Made by a program: the position numbers and the translations under genes
Notes under the pieces: model-generated
Databases searched by the model: none
The model's input: only the letters and a program-made list of their open reading frames with translations
Told to the model about the DNA's origin: nothing
In this document: in pieces, positions 1 through 9,287 of the stretch
How positions within the stretch are numbered: position 1 is the stretch's first letter
Layout: every line of letters starts with the position of its first letter
Assembly: GCA_045599645.1 (NCBI GenBank)
Contig: JAZRWI010000053.1
Span: forward strand, 7,079-71,078
DNA: 64,000 bases
DNA from: RUG334 sp045599645
Lineage (GTDB): Bacteria > Muiribacteriota > Ozemobacteria > Ozemobacterales > Ozemobacteraceae
Reading direction: 5' to 3'

Positions 1-3000
1 AATGCCCAGATTTACAAACTGACAGCAGTCAATAATGACAGTAATCCTTCATTTTTCAAATACAATCCAGAAATTACTACTGTTAATGAGCCTATTACTA
101 TAACAATCAATCAGTTGTTTCCACCCGATGCTACTGATTTTTACATGTGCACCCGCAGCTCTTCAAAAGCTAACTGGCAGGTTACAAAGCTCTCAAAAGA
201 ACTTTCACGTGTATATACAAATACCAATAAGAGTGCCAACTATTCTGCATCTTCAAGAATGGCAGTAAAGACAGATGATATTTATTTTACATTCTCAATT
301 ACTACCTACCGCCTTGGCGAAGAAATAACTATCGTTTACGACAGCGATGGCTCTTCTGGAACTCTGGCAACCGGCACTCCAAGCATCAACAGTGTAATAG
401 GTATGACCTTTGCAACTGATTTGCCCTACCTTGACCTTAAATTCAATGAAGCCGGCGAATATGTCTATAATACAGACTTAGTATTCACAACCTGCATTGA
501 AGCTTCTAATCTTGGTTCACTTTTCTCAGGTGCAACAGCCAAAACCATTGTAACCTTCCTGACAGACAGCAATACAGTAATAGACAGTCTTCAGATTGTT
601 GGGAACACAACGAAATTTGCTAACCAGACCGTTTCTGCAACAAGAGATGGTGCCGGTGATAAATATACTCACACAATAACCTTTGACGATTACCCGAACC
701 CGTCAAGAGGTGGAAGAATGGCCACCTATACCTTCACTTTGAAGGTCAGAGATGTCTTACTTAGTGAGTTTCCGGAAAAGGTTCTTGTAAAAACCATTTT
801 TACAGACACTACCCCAATTACATATTCAGCTGAAGCTAACCTTACAAGAGAAATGCTTCTTTCTTACCTTGCAGCAGTTTCTCCTGTAATGAATGACGGT
901 GAAGTTTCTGTAGGTTCAAATCTTTTAATGAAATATATCGCCCACGATATAGCTTCAGTTACAGTAAATTACACCTACCCCGGCCTGAATGAAAGCATAG
1001 AAATGCCGGGTAGCTTTGAAAAAGATGAAGCCACCAATGGTTTAGTCTTCTATCCTGGTATTCCATGGCCTTCCAAGCAGACTATTACAGCCTCTGCTTC
1101 AGCCTGTTGCTGCACTGCTGACGGTTTGAACGGTATAAGAACCTGCCAGTTCAATTTCAAAACAGGTGAAACAGGCAGTGGTCCGATTATCATAGGCACA
1201 GACACATACGATCCAGTAACTGTTTCTATGCAGACACCTTATCCAACAGACGATGTAGACCCGGCTACTGATATAGTTTTGGAATTCTCTGACGATATAG
1301 CCTGGGAAGATTCATATACTTCAGTCATAAGACTTGCTTCTGGCACTCACCCGATGCCAATTGCGACTCCGACATTTGATGCCGGAGCCAAAACCATAAC
1401 CTTCAGACCAATAGAAAACTTCAGATATAATGCAAGCTATACCCTTATTTTTGAAGGCCTGGCAGACCCTGTAAACAAAAAATACATCAGCCTTTGCGAC
1501 TTCGCATTCGGCACAGGTGTCGGCACTCACGGAACAGCAACTGTCGTAGCCTCCGACAGTAGTGTAGTTGATGGCCAGCTGATTGCTCAGCCAATATTTG
1601 TCATTGATTTCGACAAAGACATCTGCAAAAGCGACTACATAAACCAGAACAAGCTAGAATACGCATTTGAAGCAATAAAGGTTTATAAAGGCCTGAACAT
1701 TGTTCCTATCGGTGACCTCGAAAAGCACTGGGTTGAACTTTACCACAAGATGGAACTGTCCTTCAAGGTTCCGCTTGAAGCCAGTGAAACCTATCATATT
1801 ACAATGGACGACGACGTCTTAGACTTTGAAAACGTTACTATAACTCCATTTGAGCCATACTATTTCAGTATTCTTCCTGAAATTACCTCTAAGCTGACTA
1901 CACCAGCTTCACCAATTGATGTTGACATCAATACTGACCTTGTAATCGAGTTCTCACACCCGATAGACTGGGTTTCATCATATTCAAGAAGCATTAACCT
2001 TTTTGTTGGCAGAGAAGAAATTCCGACCCACAATTACGTATATGCTTCAGATACCCACACAGTTACCTTCCAGCCTAAGGATCCACTACTCTATAACGCA
2101 AGCTACACAATATTGATTGCACCAGGTCTTTACAATCAATCTACAATGCAGCATATTGCCAGCAATTCCTTCTATTTTGAAACCTGTGACACAGACCATC
2201 TCAAAGCTACAGCAAAGCTCACAGATTCAAGCAAGAAGGAAGATGGAAAAGCAATCATAAAGCCAACAATTGAAATCGATTTCGGCGCCAGAGTAATTAA
2301 TTATAACGCTGCCATTGCAACCATCAGACTAAAGAAGAATGATGTTGAAATATCAATAACCCCTTACGCAGTCTGGAAGAACACCTATCAGGTTCTTGAA
2401 TTAACCTATGCCCTTGAACCCAACACTGATTATGTTGTCACAATGGATGAAGGCGTAAGAGTATTCGACGGCAGATATACAGACCCGTTTGACGAATTAG
2501 CATTCACAACAGCAGATGATATCACTGCTACCCTTACAACTCCGTCAGGCTCACCAGTTGCCGAACCTCCGGCCAACCTGGTTCTTACCTTCTCTGATGA
2601 TATAGCCTGGAGCAATTCCGAAGGCGATATCAAGACCTTCTATCTGGAAAGAGGCAGAGAGCCAATCAGCTCCAACCTGAACAAGTTTGTCTACGCAACA
2701 GATACAAGAACCTTAACAATCAGCCTTAAGGAAGCATTATTCTATAATGCCTCCTACACTCTTGGCATTGATGATGGTCTTGTAAACAGCATTACAGGTC
2801 AGAAGATAGCAACTGCCAGCTTCTATTTTGAAATCAGTGACAGCACTCACCAGCAGGCAACCATAGCTTTCTCTGACGGTGTCAGCACCAATGACAAAGC
2901 AGCTATCAAGCCAACACTTACAGTTGATTTCGGTAAAGCAGTCATGAATGAAAATGACGCTGCAGATACTATCAGACTTTACAAAAAGGATGAACCGGAA

Positions 3001-5625
3001 AACATTCTTACAGGCTGCTACATACGCCAGTGGCCGACAGCCAAAAACAAGGTTGATTTGAAGTTCACATCCGCTTTGCTTCCGGAAACCACCTACATCT
3101 TCAAGATGGAAAGCTCACCAAAGGACTATCAGGGTATTCCGATAGATACCTTTGCTGACTTTGAATTTACCACGATGTCTAACCTTTCTGTTACATTAAC
3201 AGAACCAGCAGATCTTGAAGCAGCCCCAGTAGATACAAGAATTGTATTACAATTCTCAGACAGTATCAGCTGGAACGAAACCAATGATGCAGACAAGATT
3301 CGTATATGGTATAACGGTGAACAGCTGGCAAAGAAAAAATATGTTTATTCTGATGCTAACAAAACTCTTACAATAACCATGAAGGAAAATTTCCTGAACA
3401 ACGCAACCTATACAGTAAGAGTAGAAAAAGGACTATTTAACACCGCTACAGGCCAGGAAACTGTTCCAACAGCCATAGACTTCAAAACAACTGACGGAAC
3501 CCATGACAAAGCTACTATTGAAATGGAAACCAGCAGTATTGTTGCTGGTGAAGCTATTCTGAAACCAACTATTATTATAGACCTGAAAAAAGCTGTCCTC
3601 AATGCTGACCTTCTGAAGGTAAAGGAAGCAGTCAGAATATTCAAGGGCACAACAGAAGTAACTACAGTTTACAAGACCTGGGCAACAGAAAATGTAAAGA
3701 TGAAGCTGACATTCTCTGACAGTCTTGATCCTCAGACTACCTATAAGGTAACCATGGATGAAGGCATCAGAAACTATCTTGGCATTTATATAGACCCGTT
3801 TGATGATTTCGAATTCACAACCCAGAACACAATTGGTGTCGAACTTGAAAGTCCGACAAATACTTCCAGTGCCCCGATTGATACAGAAATAAAAGTCAGA
3901 TTCACCAGCCCGGTAGATTGGATAGCCGGTGAAAAGAATAAATTCACATTGAAGATTGGTGAAACAGTTCTTCCATTCGCTGATGAAAACGCTTTCACTT
4001 ATGATTCAGCAAACAACACTGTTACAATAAAGCCTAAGGACTCACTTCTCTACAATACTACCTATACATTGGTAGTAAAAAAAGGTATAAAGAATAACAC
4101 AACCCAGCAGATAACAGAAGCCAAAACCTTTGAATTCACCACAGCAGACGGTGACCATTCACAGGCAGTTCTAATCGTTTCTGAAGCCGACAAGGTAAAC
4201 GACCTGCTGACTACCGAAGACCAGGCTGAAGGGGCTCAGGATATGCTCGTTGTAACCCCAAGCTTCATAGTTGATTTCTGCAAAACAGTGAGCAACGAAG
4301 CAACAGCCATTAATTCGATAAAACTGTTCGAAGGAGAAACCGACGTTACAAGAACTTCCCAGATAACAAAAGCCTGGGTTGGCACCAATAAACGTCAGCT
4401 CCAATTAAAATTCGATGGCACAATAATGCTCAAATCCCACACTATTTACAAACTAACAATGAGTGAAGGCGTTACAGATGTAGAAGGCGCTGCTATTGAA
4501 CCATTCGAAGACTACATCTTCGTGACAACCCCGAACGGCACAGGAACAAGAAACGATCCATTCCATATTTATACACCAGCCCAGCTTGATAACATGCGCA
4601 AGAATATGCAATGCTTCTATGCTCTCAAGAAAGACATAAACATTGCAACATCTACCTATACTTCAGAAACTAACACCAAGGATTACGGCTGGACACCAAT
4701 CGGAAATACAGATACAAGCTTCGGCAATGGCAACAAAGCTGCCGGTCTTGATGGAAACGGTCACAAAATCATAGGTCTTAGCATAAACAGACCAACCTCA
4801 ACCAAATCAGTTGGTTTATTCGGCAGAACAGTCAATACAGAACTGCGAAACATTATATTTGAAGATTGTAAGGTTATTGGGGAAGAATCTGTAGGCTGTC
4901 TGGTCGGCTTTGCTAATACTTCAGCAATAAGTCGCTGCGCAACTAATGAAAGCTGCTTTATAAAAGGTGTATCCTATGTTGGTGGTATCTGCGGAGACTT
5001 ACACTCTAGTACTATTACCAAGTGCAGAAATTCCGGAAAGGTTTCAAGCACTGCTGCAACAGGTGATTATTGTGGAACAGGCGGTATCGTAGGCTGGAAC
5101 AATATTCAGTCTTCTATCACCTGCTGCTACAACAATGGTCAGGTTATTGCCGTAGACAGACCTTGTGGCGGTATTGCAGGCTACAGTTACGCTCATGTTG
5201 CCAACTGCGGAAATGATAAAGATGCTCATGTAGAAAGCTCTGGCAATGTCGGCGGTATCGTCGGTAAGAATGCTGACACAGGCAAGGTAGAAAGATGTCT
5301 TGCCTTTGGTAATATTTACGTAACCAATCTTGCCAGACTAAACATTGGTGGTATCGTAGGTTACACAGAGGAAAATGCAACTGTAGTCAACAACATCATC
5401 ACCAATGCCACTTTATTTAATGGCGATGCATGCACAAATGTAGAACAGATAGTCTACAACTATAATGAAGGCACCCAGGAAAACAATAATTACTATTTTG
5501 GAAGTCTTCAGGAGCTCAATCAAGGTGTAAGAGACACTAGTCTCTGGAAGGGCGGAGAATGCTTCGACAGCCTGCTGTGGACCTTCCAGGAAAATGACTA
5601 CCCAACCATAAAAGATATCCCATAA
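1..5625 (+). CDS. Giant repetitive surface protein with Ig-like (SbsA/Big_5-type) tandem units and C-terminal GLUG region, 5' truncated
   Basis: The reading frame is open from base 1 to the TAA at 5623-5625, so the start and any signal peptide lie outside the window. The visible N-terminal 330 or so residues match the N-terminal domain of the six giant genes at 40-64 kb (same SEFPEKVLVKT-type segment). Five tandem units of about 217 residues follow, starting near bases 1237, 1894, 2536, 3199 and 3847. Each opens with a (V/D)xxTxIVLxFSDxIxW motif typical of SbsA-like Ig domains and continues with a second subdomain (KPTIxIDF ... TDYVxTMDEG ... DPFDxxxFTT). From about base 4549 a lead-in (NDPFHIYTPAQLDNMR) introduces several GLUG motifs (VGGIVGxN). 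The family is known from surface adhesins; adhesion or envelope function is inference. The remaining upstream part is probably only the first 50-100 residues. Confidence 0.85.
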   Translation, partial: NAQIYKLTAVNNDSNPSFFKYNPEITTVNEPITITINQLFPPDATDFYMCTRSSSKANWQVTKLSKELSRVYTNTNKSANYSASSRMAVKTDDIYFTFSITTYRLGEEITIVYDSDGSSGTLATGTPSINSVIGMTFATDLPYLDLKFNEAGEYVYNTDLVFTTCIEASNLGSLFSGATAKTIVTFLTDSNTVIDSLQIVGNTTKFANQTVSATRDGAGDKYTHTITFDDYPNPSRGGRMATYTFTLKVRDVLLSEFPEKVLVKTIFTDTTPITYSAEANLTREMLLSYLAAVSPVMNDGEVSVGSNLLMKYIAHDIASVTVNYTYPGLNESIEMPGSFEKDEATNGLVFYPGIPWPSKQTITASASACCCTADGLNGIRTCQFNFKTGETGSGPIIIGTDTYDPVTVSMQTPYPTDDVDPATDIVLEFSDDIAWEDSYTSVIRLASGTHPMPIATPTFDAGAKTITFRPIENFRYNASYTLIFEGLADPVNKKYISLCDFAFGTGVGTHGTATVVASDSSVVDGQLIAQPIFVIDFDKDICKSDYINQNKLEYAFEAIKVYKGLNIVPIGDLEKHWVELYHKMELSFKVPLEASETYHITMDDDVLDFENVTITPFEPYYFSILPEITSKLTTPASPIDVDINTDLVIEFSHPIDWVSSYSRSINLFVGREEIPTHNYVYASDTHTVTFQPKDPLLYNASYTILIAPGLYNQSTMQHIASNSFYFETCDTDHLKATAKLTDSSKKEDGKAIIKPTIEIDFGARVINYNAAIATIRLKKNDVEISITPYAVWKNTYQVLELTYALEPNTDYVVTMDEGVRVFDGRYTDPFDELAFTTADDITATLTTPSGSPVAEPPANLVLTFSDDIAWSNSEGDIKTFYLERGREPISSNLNKFVYATDTRTLTISLKEALFYNASYTLGIDDGLVNSITGQKIATASFYFEISDSTHQQATIAFSDGVSTNDKAAIKPTLTVDFGKAVMNENDAADTIRLYKKDEPENILTGCYIRQWPTAKNKVDLKFTSALLPETTYIFKMESSPKDYQGIPIDTFADFEFTTMSNLSVTLTEPADLEAAPVDTRIVLQFSDSISWNETNDADKIRIWYNGEQLAKKKYVYSDANKTLTITMKENFLNNATYTVRVEKGLFNTATGQETVPTAIDFKTTDGTHDKATIEMETSSIVAGEAILKPTIIIDLKKAVLNADLLKVKEAVRIFKGTTEVTTVYKTWATENVKMKLTFSDSLDPQTTYKVTMDEGIRNYLGIYIDPFDDFEFTTQNTIGVELESPTNTSSAPIDTEIKVRFTSPVDWIAGEKNKFTLKIGETVLPFADENAFTYDSANNTVTIKPKDSLLYNTTYTLVVKKGIKNNTTQQITEAKTFEFTTADGDHSQAVLIVSEADKVNDLLTTEDQAEGAQDMLVVTPSFIVDFCKTVSNEATAINSIKLFEGETDVTRTSQITKAWVGTNKRQLQLKFDGTIMLKSHTIYKLTMSEGVTDVEGAAIEPFEDYIFVTTPNGTGTRNDPFHIYTPAQLDNMRKNMQCFYALKKDINIATSTYTSETNTKDYGWTPIGNTDTSFGNGNKAAGLDGNGHKIIGLSINRPTSTKSVGLFGRTVNTELRNIIFEDCKVIGEESVGCLVGFANTSAISRCATNESCFIKGVSYVGGICGDLHSSTITKCRNSGKVSSTAATGDYCGTGGIVGWNNIQSSITCCYNNGQVIAVDRPCGGIAGYSYAHVANCGNDKDAHVESSGNVGGIVGKNADTGKVERCLAFGNIYVTNLARLNIGGIVGYTEENATVVNNIITNATLFNGDACTNVEQIVYNYNEGTQENNNYYFGSLQELNQGVRDTSLWKGGECFDSLLWTFQENDYPTIKDIP

Positions 5626-5689
5626 ACAGCCGGGGTTGGGGGTTGGGGACGATATGCATAGTCCATGTTGCTCAACTGGGTTAGTGCTA

Positions 5690-5832
5690 TAACCCAATGC
5701 ATAATTCATAATGCATAATGCACAATTGATTGTTTAGCTGGCTCTATTAGGGTGTTTCTGCTTTACCGAACCGACTCACTGCTAATGCCTAATTTGAGAA
5801 TTGAAAATTGAGGATGGAGAATTTTTTGTTGG
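5690..5832 (+). repeat. Degraded copy of the intergenic AATTCATAATGCATAATG repeat family
   Basis: The stretch contains CATAATTCATAATGCATAATG, then a diverged TTGTTTAGCTGGCTCTATTAGG segment, then AATGCCTAATTTGAGAATTG and GGATGGAGAATT. These blocks occur in the same order in the 162-bp tandem repeat at 39421-39790 (AATGCCTGAATTGAGAATTG, GGAGAATGGAGAATT). It lies directly downstream of a giant surface-protein gene, as do the other arrays. Confidence 0.6.
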
Positions 5833-5926
5833 TTACGGTCTGCTTACCCTCCTTTTTAGAGACTGTCTGAATACTCGATTTTATGCATTCAAAACAAGTT
5901 CCTTCTAAAATCAAAACCCTCCCTAC

Positions 5927-5950
5927 CCTCCCTTAAAAAGGGAGGTTTTT
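5927..5950 (+). terminator. Terminator-like hairpin
   Basis: CCTCCCTT (5927-5934) and AAGGGAGG (5938-5945) form a perfect 8-bp stem with a 3-nt loop, followed by five T. It lies 300 bases after the giant gene ends, which is far for that gene's own terminator, so it may be part of a repeat rather than a dedicated terminator. Confidence 0.45.
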
Positions 5951-6032
5951 AGAAATCTACTGTACATCGGGATTTTTACAAATTTCTAGTTTTGGGACAG
6001 CCTCTTTTAGGAAGGGCTAAGGGAGGTTTGGC

Positions 6033-6208
6033 CTGCTCGATGCGAAGCATCACATCGAACAGCTTGCTGTCATCGAGCCTTCAGGCACCTCGAACACCTT
6101 TGGTGTCATCGAATCTTTATCGATGATATTTCGATGGCACTTCGTGCTTGATGTCGGCTATCGCCGTCGATGGCATGCGAAGCCTGCTCGATGGCAACTT
6201 CGTTGCAT
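6033..6208. repeat. Array of variable mini-hairpins between TCGATG/CATCGA anchors
   Basis: About eight units of 18-25 bp alternate a TCGATG- or CATCGA-like anchor with a short perfect inverted repeat whose sequence differs in each unit. Examples are GATGC-GAA-GCATC (6039-6051), ACAGC-TT-GCTGT (6059-6070), GCCT-TC-AGGC (6077-6086), ACACC-TTT-GGTGT (6094-6106), GCAC-TTC-GTGC (6137-6147), CGGC-TATC-GCCG (6155-6166) and GCAAC-TTC-GTTGC (6194-6206). Pairing is retained while sequence changes. Function is unknown. Confidence 0.75.
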
Positions 6209-6320
6209 TAAATCTGCCTGGCTGTCAGCGGCCTGCTTTCTCGGCCAAAAGCCAATAGCCAAAAGCCAAAAGCGTATAGAATCACCCTTCTACATCCACT
6301 GCTATAGAATCATATAACGA

Positions 6321-6371
6321 CCCTTCTTCCTTCAGGGAGAAGGTGGCACAGCGTAGCTGTGACGAATGCGG
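6321..6371 (+). repeat. Dispersed repeat, copy 1 (CTTCTTCC...AGGGAGAAGGTGGCAC family)
   Basis: The segment CTTCTTCCTTCAGGGAGAAGG followed by TGGCAC and the hairpin ACAGC-GTA-GCTGT, then GACGAATG, reappears on the opposite strand at 39821-39872. There the hairpin is changed to CACGC-ATA-GCGTG. It is a non-coding repeat with covarying hairpin arms. Confidence 0.65.
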
Positions 6372-6428
6372 GCTATAGAATCACCATATACATCCACTGC
6401 TATAATAGATGACCAACTTTTAGCTCAC

Positions 6429-6466
6429 AACACCTCTATATTATATAGAAAATATAGAGGTGTTTT
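6429..6466 (+). terminator. Terminator-like hairpin upstream of the flagellar block
   Basis: AACACCTCTATA (6429-6440) and TATAGAGGTGTT (6453-6464) form a perfect 12-bp stem with a 12-nt loop; a run of T follows. It would isolate the flagellar block from transcription entering from the left. Confidence 0.65.
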
Positions 6467-6506
6467 TTGTGCCTGAAAAAAAAATTATTTTTTTATAAAA
6501 AAAAGC

Positions 6507-6534
6507 TAAAGGTTCCAATAAGTTAAGACGATAA
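6507..6534 (+). promoter_or_regulatory. Possible sigma-28-like (flagellar) promoter before fliK
   Basis: TAAA (6507-6510) is followed after 16 nt by GACGATAA (6527-6534). The known sigma-28 (FliA) consensus is TAAA-N15-GCCGATAA, so the -10 matches 7 of 8 positions with spacing one nt longer than usual. It lies 44 bases upstream of the fliK start and just after a terminator-like hairpin, where a promoter for the block is expected. Identified by eye only. Confidence 0.4.
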
Positions 6535-6577
6535 AGATAGTGGAGAGATATTAAATAAAAAATAGGAGGCACTAAAG

Positions 6578-8734
6578 GTGATAACTGACATGTTTGCCGG
6601 TAGCAACCAGAGCGTAAATCTTAATGCTTTGATTTCTTCCATGAATGCCGGCGCAAAAGCTAGCAAGGCTATCGCTAGTGATGACGAATCATCAAAGCCA
6701 GTAGACTTCGCAAGCTTATTAAGTCAGACAATGGATTCATGCTTTTCTGTAGATCCTCAGTTGGTAACTCTGCAGGGTTCTAACCAGGATACAGCACAGG
6801 AATCAGTTTCCAGCGTTACTTCATCTTCATTCACCAAAACTTCATTCAATCTTGATACCTACAGTTCTTCCCCATTCATCAACATGAGCGAACGTAACAG
6901 CTTCCAGAGTTCCTTCGATGTTGCCAGCAGTCGGAATGCATCTCAGACTAATGCAAACCTAAGCTCAGATAAAAATGAACAGACTGTTAGTAAAGAAACT
7001 CAAAAAGTAGAAAAAGAAGATTCCGACAGCAACGTAGCAAAAGAAGCTTCAGAAAAAGAAGAAAACGTTCAGGATAAGGAAGAAACTCAGGTTTCAGAAG
7101 AAAATGAAGGCGAAACCGATGTTGAACTCAGCATGACCGCTGATTCTACTGAAGAAGCTCCAGTTATAGAAGTAGCTGCTTCTACAGATGAAGCTTCTGA
7201 AGAAATCCAGGTTGAAGCTGTTTCAACAGAAGAAACCCAGCTCGTAGAAGAATCAACAGTAAAGGCCAGCGAAGAAGCTGAAAATACTGAAGTGGTTGTC
7301 GAAGCCGCAAAGGTTGAAGAAACCGAAGCAGTCGTAGAAACCGCAGAAGTAGAAGAAGCTGATGATTCCGAAGAAACTAAAAAGGAAGAAGTTGCAGAAG
7401 AAGTAAACACTAATACTGAAATGTTTGCCCAGGCTCAGCAGAATACTGCAAAGGTTGAAAGCAAAGAAGAAGTAGAAATTGTTGAAGTAGAAGCAACAGA
7501 CACCGAAAACAAGGTTTCCGAAGTAAAACTGGCAGCGGCTGACAATTCTAAGGATGAAGAAACTGAAGTAGAAACCGAAGACGACAATGAAACCAAGGAA
7601 ACAGCAGAAAGCGACAAGCTTGCTAATGCAGTAAGCCAGCAGGTTAAGAGCCACGACAACCAGGAAAAGGTTTTTGCAGCTGAAGAAACTGTAGAAGCCG
7701 AAGGTCAGGAAGTTGCAAGCAATCTTAACAATCAGAAAAAAGCTGAAGTTTCCGAAGAAAATGTAGTCGAAGAAGCTACTGATTCTGAAGCCGTTGAAGT
7801 TGCAGCAGAAGATTCTGAAGTTCCAGAAAAACAAGTTGCAAAGTCAGACGACAAATCAGAAAAAGAATCCAAGTTTGATGAAATCGTCGAAACCTTGAAG
7901 GAAGACGATAGCGTTGTTCCACAGGAAAGTCTCCGCAAGGAATTTGCAAGACTTACCGGTCAGGAAAATCAGGCTAGTTCAGAAAATCCTGAAACAGCAG
8001 TAATGGACCAGACTGTAGTTGCAATGGAACAGCAAGCATCCCAGGCTGCAGCAACAGCCGACAGCACTGCAGATGAAACTGCAGACAAGATTTTTGCAGC
8101 ACTCACAGAAAAGCTTGACGGAGTTGAAGGCAAAGGCTCTAAGACACAGGTAATCGCAGGTGGCGCAGAAGGTACAAACAAGGGTTTCAACATGAACCAG
8201 AACAACGGTTCAGGTATGAATAACGGTTTCTCCTTCCAGTCAGGTTCTTCACAGACCTACGATGCCAGCGGGAAAATTGCTCAGCCACAATCAGCACCGG
8301 CAATGAATTTCTCAGAACTTCTTACAAAAGCTGAAATGGTCAAAACCAAGGATGGAGCCAAGGTTATGAACATCGAAGTTGATCAGGAAGGAATTGGGAA
8401 GCTGGAACTTGAACTGATCTCTAAAGATGGTGAAGTTACAGCAAGACTTTCAGCCGAAAGTGACATGGCAAAAATCAAGTTAGAAGAAATAGCCCCACAG
8501 ATTAAAGAAAATTTACACGAAAAGGGTGTCAATTTAACTCAAATTAACGTGGACGTTTCTTCGAAAAATGCCGATGACAATCGTAACGAATACCAAAGTT
8601 TTGGAAGAAAAAACAAATCCGCTCGTTTGTCAGGAGTTGGAAACCGCTCTACAAGCGAAATAATTAGAGAAAACATACTTCCAAATCTAAGGCGTCAGGC
8701 TCTGAATATTCAGAGTGTAGACATTACAGTATGA
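6578..8734 (+). CDS. fliK: Flagellar hook-length control protein FliK
   Basis: FliK is the secreted molecular ruler that ends hook assembly by switching FlhB export specificity. This protein has 718 residues. A Ser/Thr-rich N-terminal part is followed by a long, very acidic Glu/Val/Ala-rich middle region (about residues 140-480). The C-terminal globular Flg_hook domain (about 590-680) includes the typical I(E)V(D)QEGIGKLELEL and VNLTQINVDV segments. The GTG start at 6578 has an AGGAGG box (6564-6569) eight bases upstream; an in-frame ATG at 6590 is the alternative. flgD follows after 27 bp with a near-identical ribosome-binding region (AGGAGGCACTAA). Family assignment rests on the C-terminal domain and gene order, since the middle region is low complexity. 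It is longer than the usual 400-500 residues. Confidence 0.9.
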   Translation: MITDMFAGSNQSVNLNALISSMNAGAKASKAIASDDESSKPVDFASLLSQTMDSCFSVDPQLVTLQGSNQDTAQESVSSVTSSSFTKTSFNLDTYSSSPFINMSERNSFQSSFDVASSRNASQTNANLSSDKNEQTVSKETQKVEKEDSDSNVAKEASEKEENVQDKEETQVSEENEGETDVELSMTADSTEEAPVIEVAASTDEASEEIQVEAVSTEETQLVEESTVKASEEAENTEVVVEAAKVEETEAVVETAEVEEADDSEETKKEEVAEEVNTNTEMFAQAQQNTAKVESKEEVEIVEVEATDTENKVSEVKLAAADNSKDEETEVETEDDNETKETAESDKLANAVSQQVKSHDNQEKVFAAEETVEAEGQEVASNLNNQKKAEVSEENVVEEATDSEAVEVAAEDSEVPEKQVAKSDDKSEKESKFDEIVETLKEDDSVVPQESLRKEFARLTGQENQASSENPETAVMDQTVVAMEQQASQAAATADSTADETADKIFAALTEKLDGVEGKGSKTQVIAGGAEGTNKGFNMNQNNGSGMNNGFSFQSGSSQTYDASGKIAQPQSAPAMNFSELLTKAEMVKTKDGAKVMNIEVDQEGIGKLELELISKDGEVTARLSAESDMAKIKLEEIAPQIKENLHEKGVNLTQINVDVSSKNADDNRNEYQSFGRKNKSARLSGVGNRSTSEIIRENILPNLRRQALNIQSVDITV

Positions 8735-8761
8735 GAAAAGATGGAATAGGAGGCACTAATT

Positions 8762-9190
8762 ATGGCAATTGAAACCTTGTCAGATTCTCAAAGAATCGCT
8801 GCGAATAACGCTTCTAGCCAAAGAACCCCTTCATCCAACCTGGACAAAGATGACTTCCTTAAGCTCTTGTGTGTTCAGATGCAGAATCAGGACCCCACAA
8901 ACCCGATGGAAGACATGCAGTTCATATCTGAAATGGCTTCATTCTCTTCTCTTGAACAGATGCTCAACATCAATACAAGTGTAGAGGGTATAGCAAAACA
9001 GATCGGTGCAAGCCAGACCCAGGAAGCAATGATGTACCTTGGCACAAACGTTGTTTCAAATGTTACAGACGATAACGGTAATCCTGTAACCGGAACAGTA
9101 GACATGGTTGGTTTCAGTGATGGTGAAGCTTATCTTAAGGTTGGCGATACCGCACTAACCTTAGACCAGATTAAGCTTTGTTCTTACTAA
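8762..9190 (+). CDS. flgD: Flagellar hook assembly scaffold FlgD
   Basis: FlgD caps the growing hook and guides polymerisation of FlgE. The 142-residue protein carries the diagnostic FlgD N-terminal segment (DKDDFLKLLCVQMQNQDPTN, then a SxMASFSSLEQM helix) around residues 25-70, followed by a short C-terminal region. It lacks the extended FLgD Ig/tudor-like domain of enterobacterial FlgD (about 230 residues), as is common for FlgD in Firmicutes- and spirochaete-type operons. An AGGAGG box lies eight or nine bases before the ATG at 8762. It sits between fliK and the TIGR02530-type gene, the expected order. Confidence 0.95.
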   Translation: MAIETLSDSQRIAANNASSQRTPSSNLDKDDFLKLLCVQMQNQDPTNPMEDMQFISEMASFSSLEQMLNINTSVEGIAKQIGASQTQEAMMYLGTNVVSNVTDDNGNPVTGTVDMVGFSDGEAYLKVGDTALTLDQIKLCSY

Positions 9191-9287
9191 AAACAAAAAT
9201 CCAGGCATAAGTGATTCGGTGACGATGAAGGTGCCAGAGGACGGAAACTTAGTAGATTTGAAAATTTAATACTCAAGAGGCAGATTT

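Larger units (their letters stand above)
5626..6577. other. Gene-free intergenic region rich in repeats
   Basis: I see no credible gene in these 950 bases. From left to right they hold: a degraded copy of the AATGCATAATTCATAATG repeat family and its GAGAATTGAAAA tail (about 5690-5830); a terminator-like hairpin (5927-5950); an array of small hairpins separated by TCGATG-like anchors (6033-6208); short direct repeats of GCCAAAA (6244-6273); a dispersed repeat shared with 39821-39872; a second terminator-like hairpin (6429-6466); and a possible promoter for the flagellar block. A 64-codon open frame at 6123-6317 is a by-product of the hairpin array. Confidence 0.7.

Noticed and set aside
6033..6208. 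CRISPR array
   Set aside because: Anchors are only about six bases, the intervals are self-complementary hairpins and not unique spacers, and no cas gene is near.
6123..6317. 64-codon open frame in the intergenic region
   Set aside because: It overlaps the mini-hairpin array and GCCAAAA repeats, without a ribosome-binding site.
7087..7938. Several minus-strand Ser/Phe-rich open frames
   Set aside because: They are shadows of the acidic GAA-rich coding region of fliK, where the antisense lacks stops.
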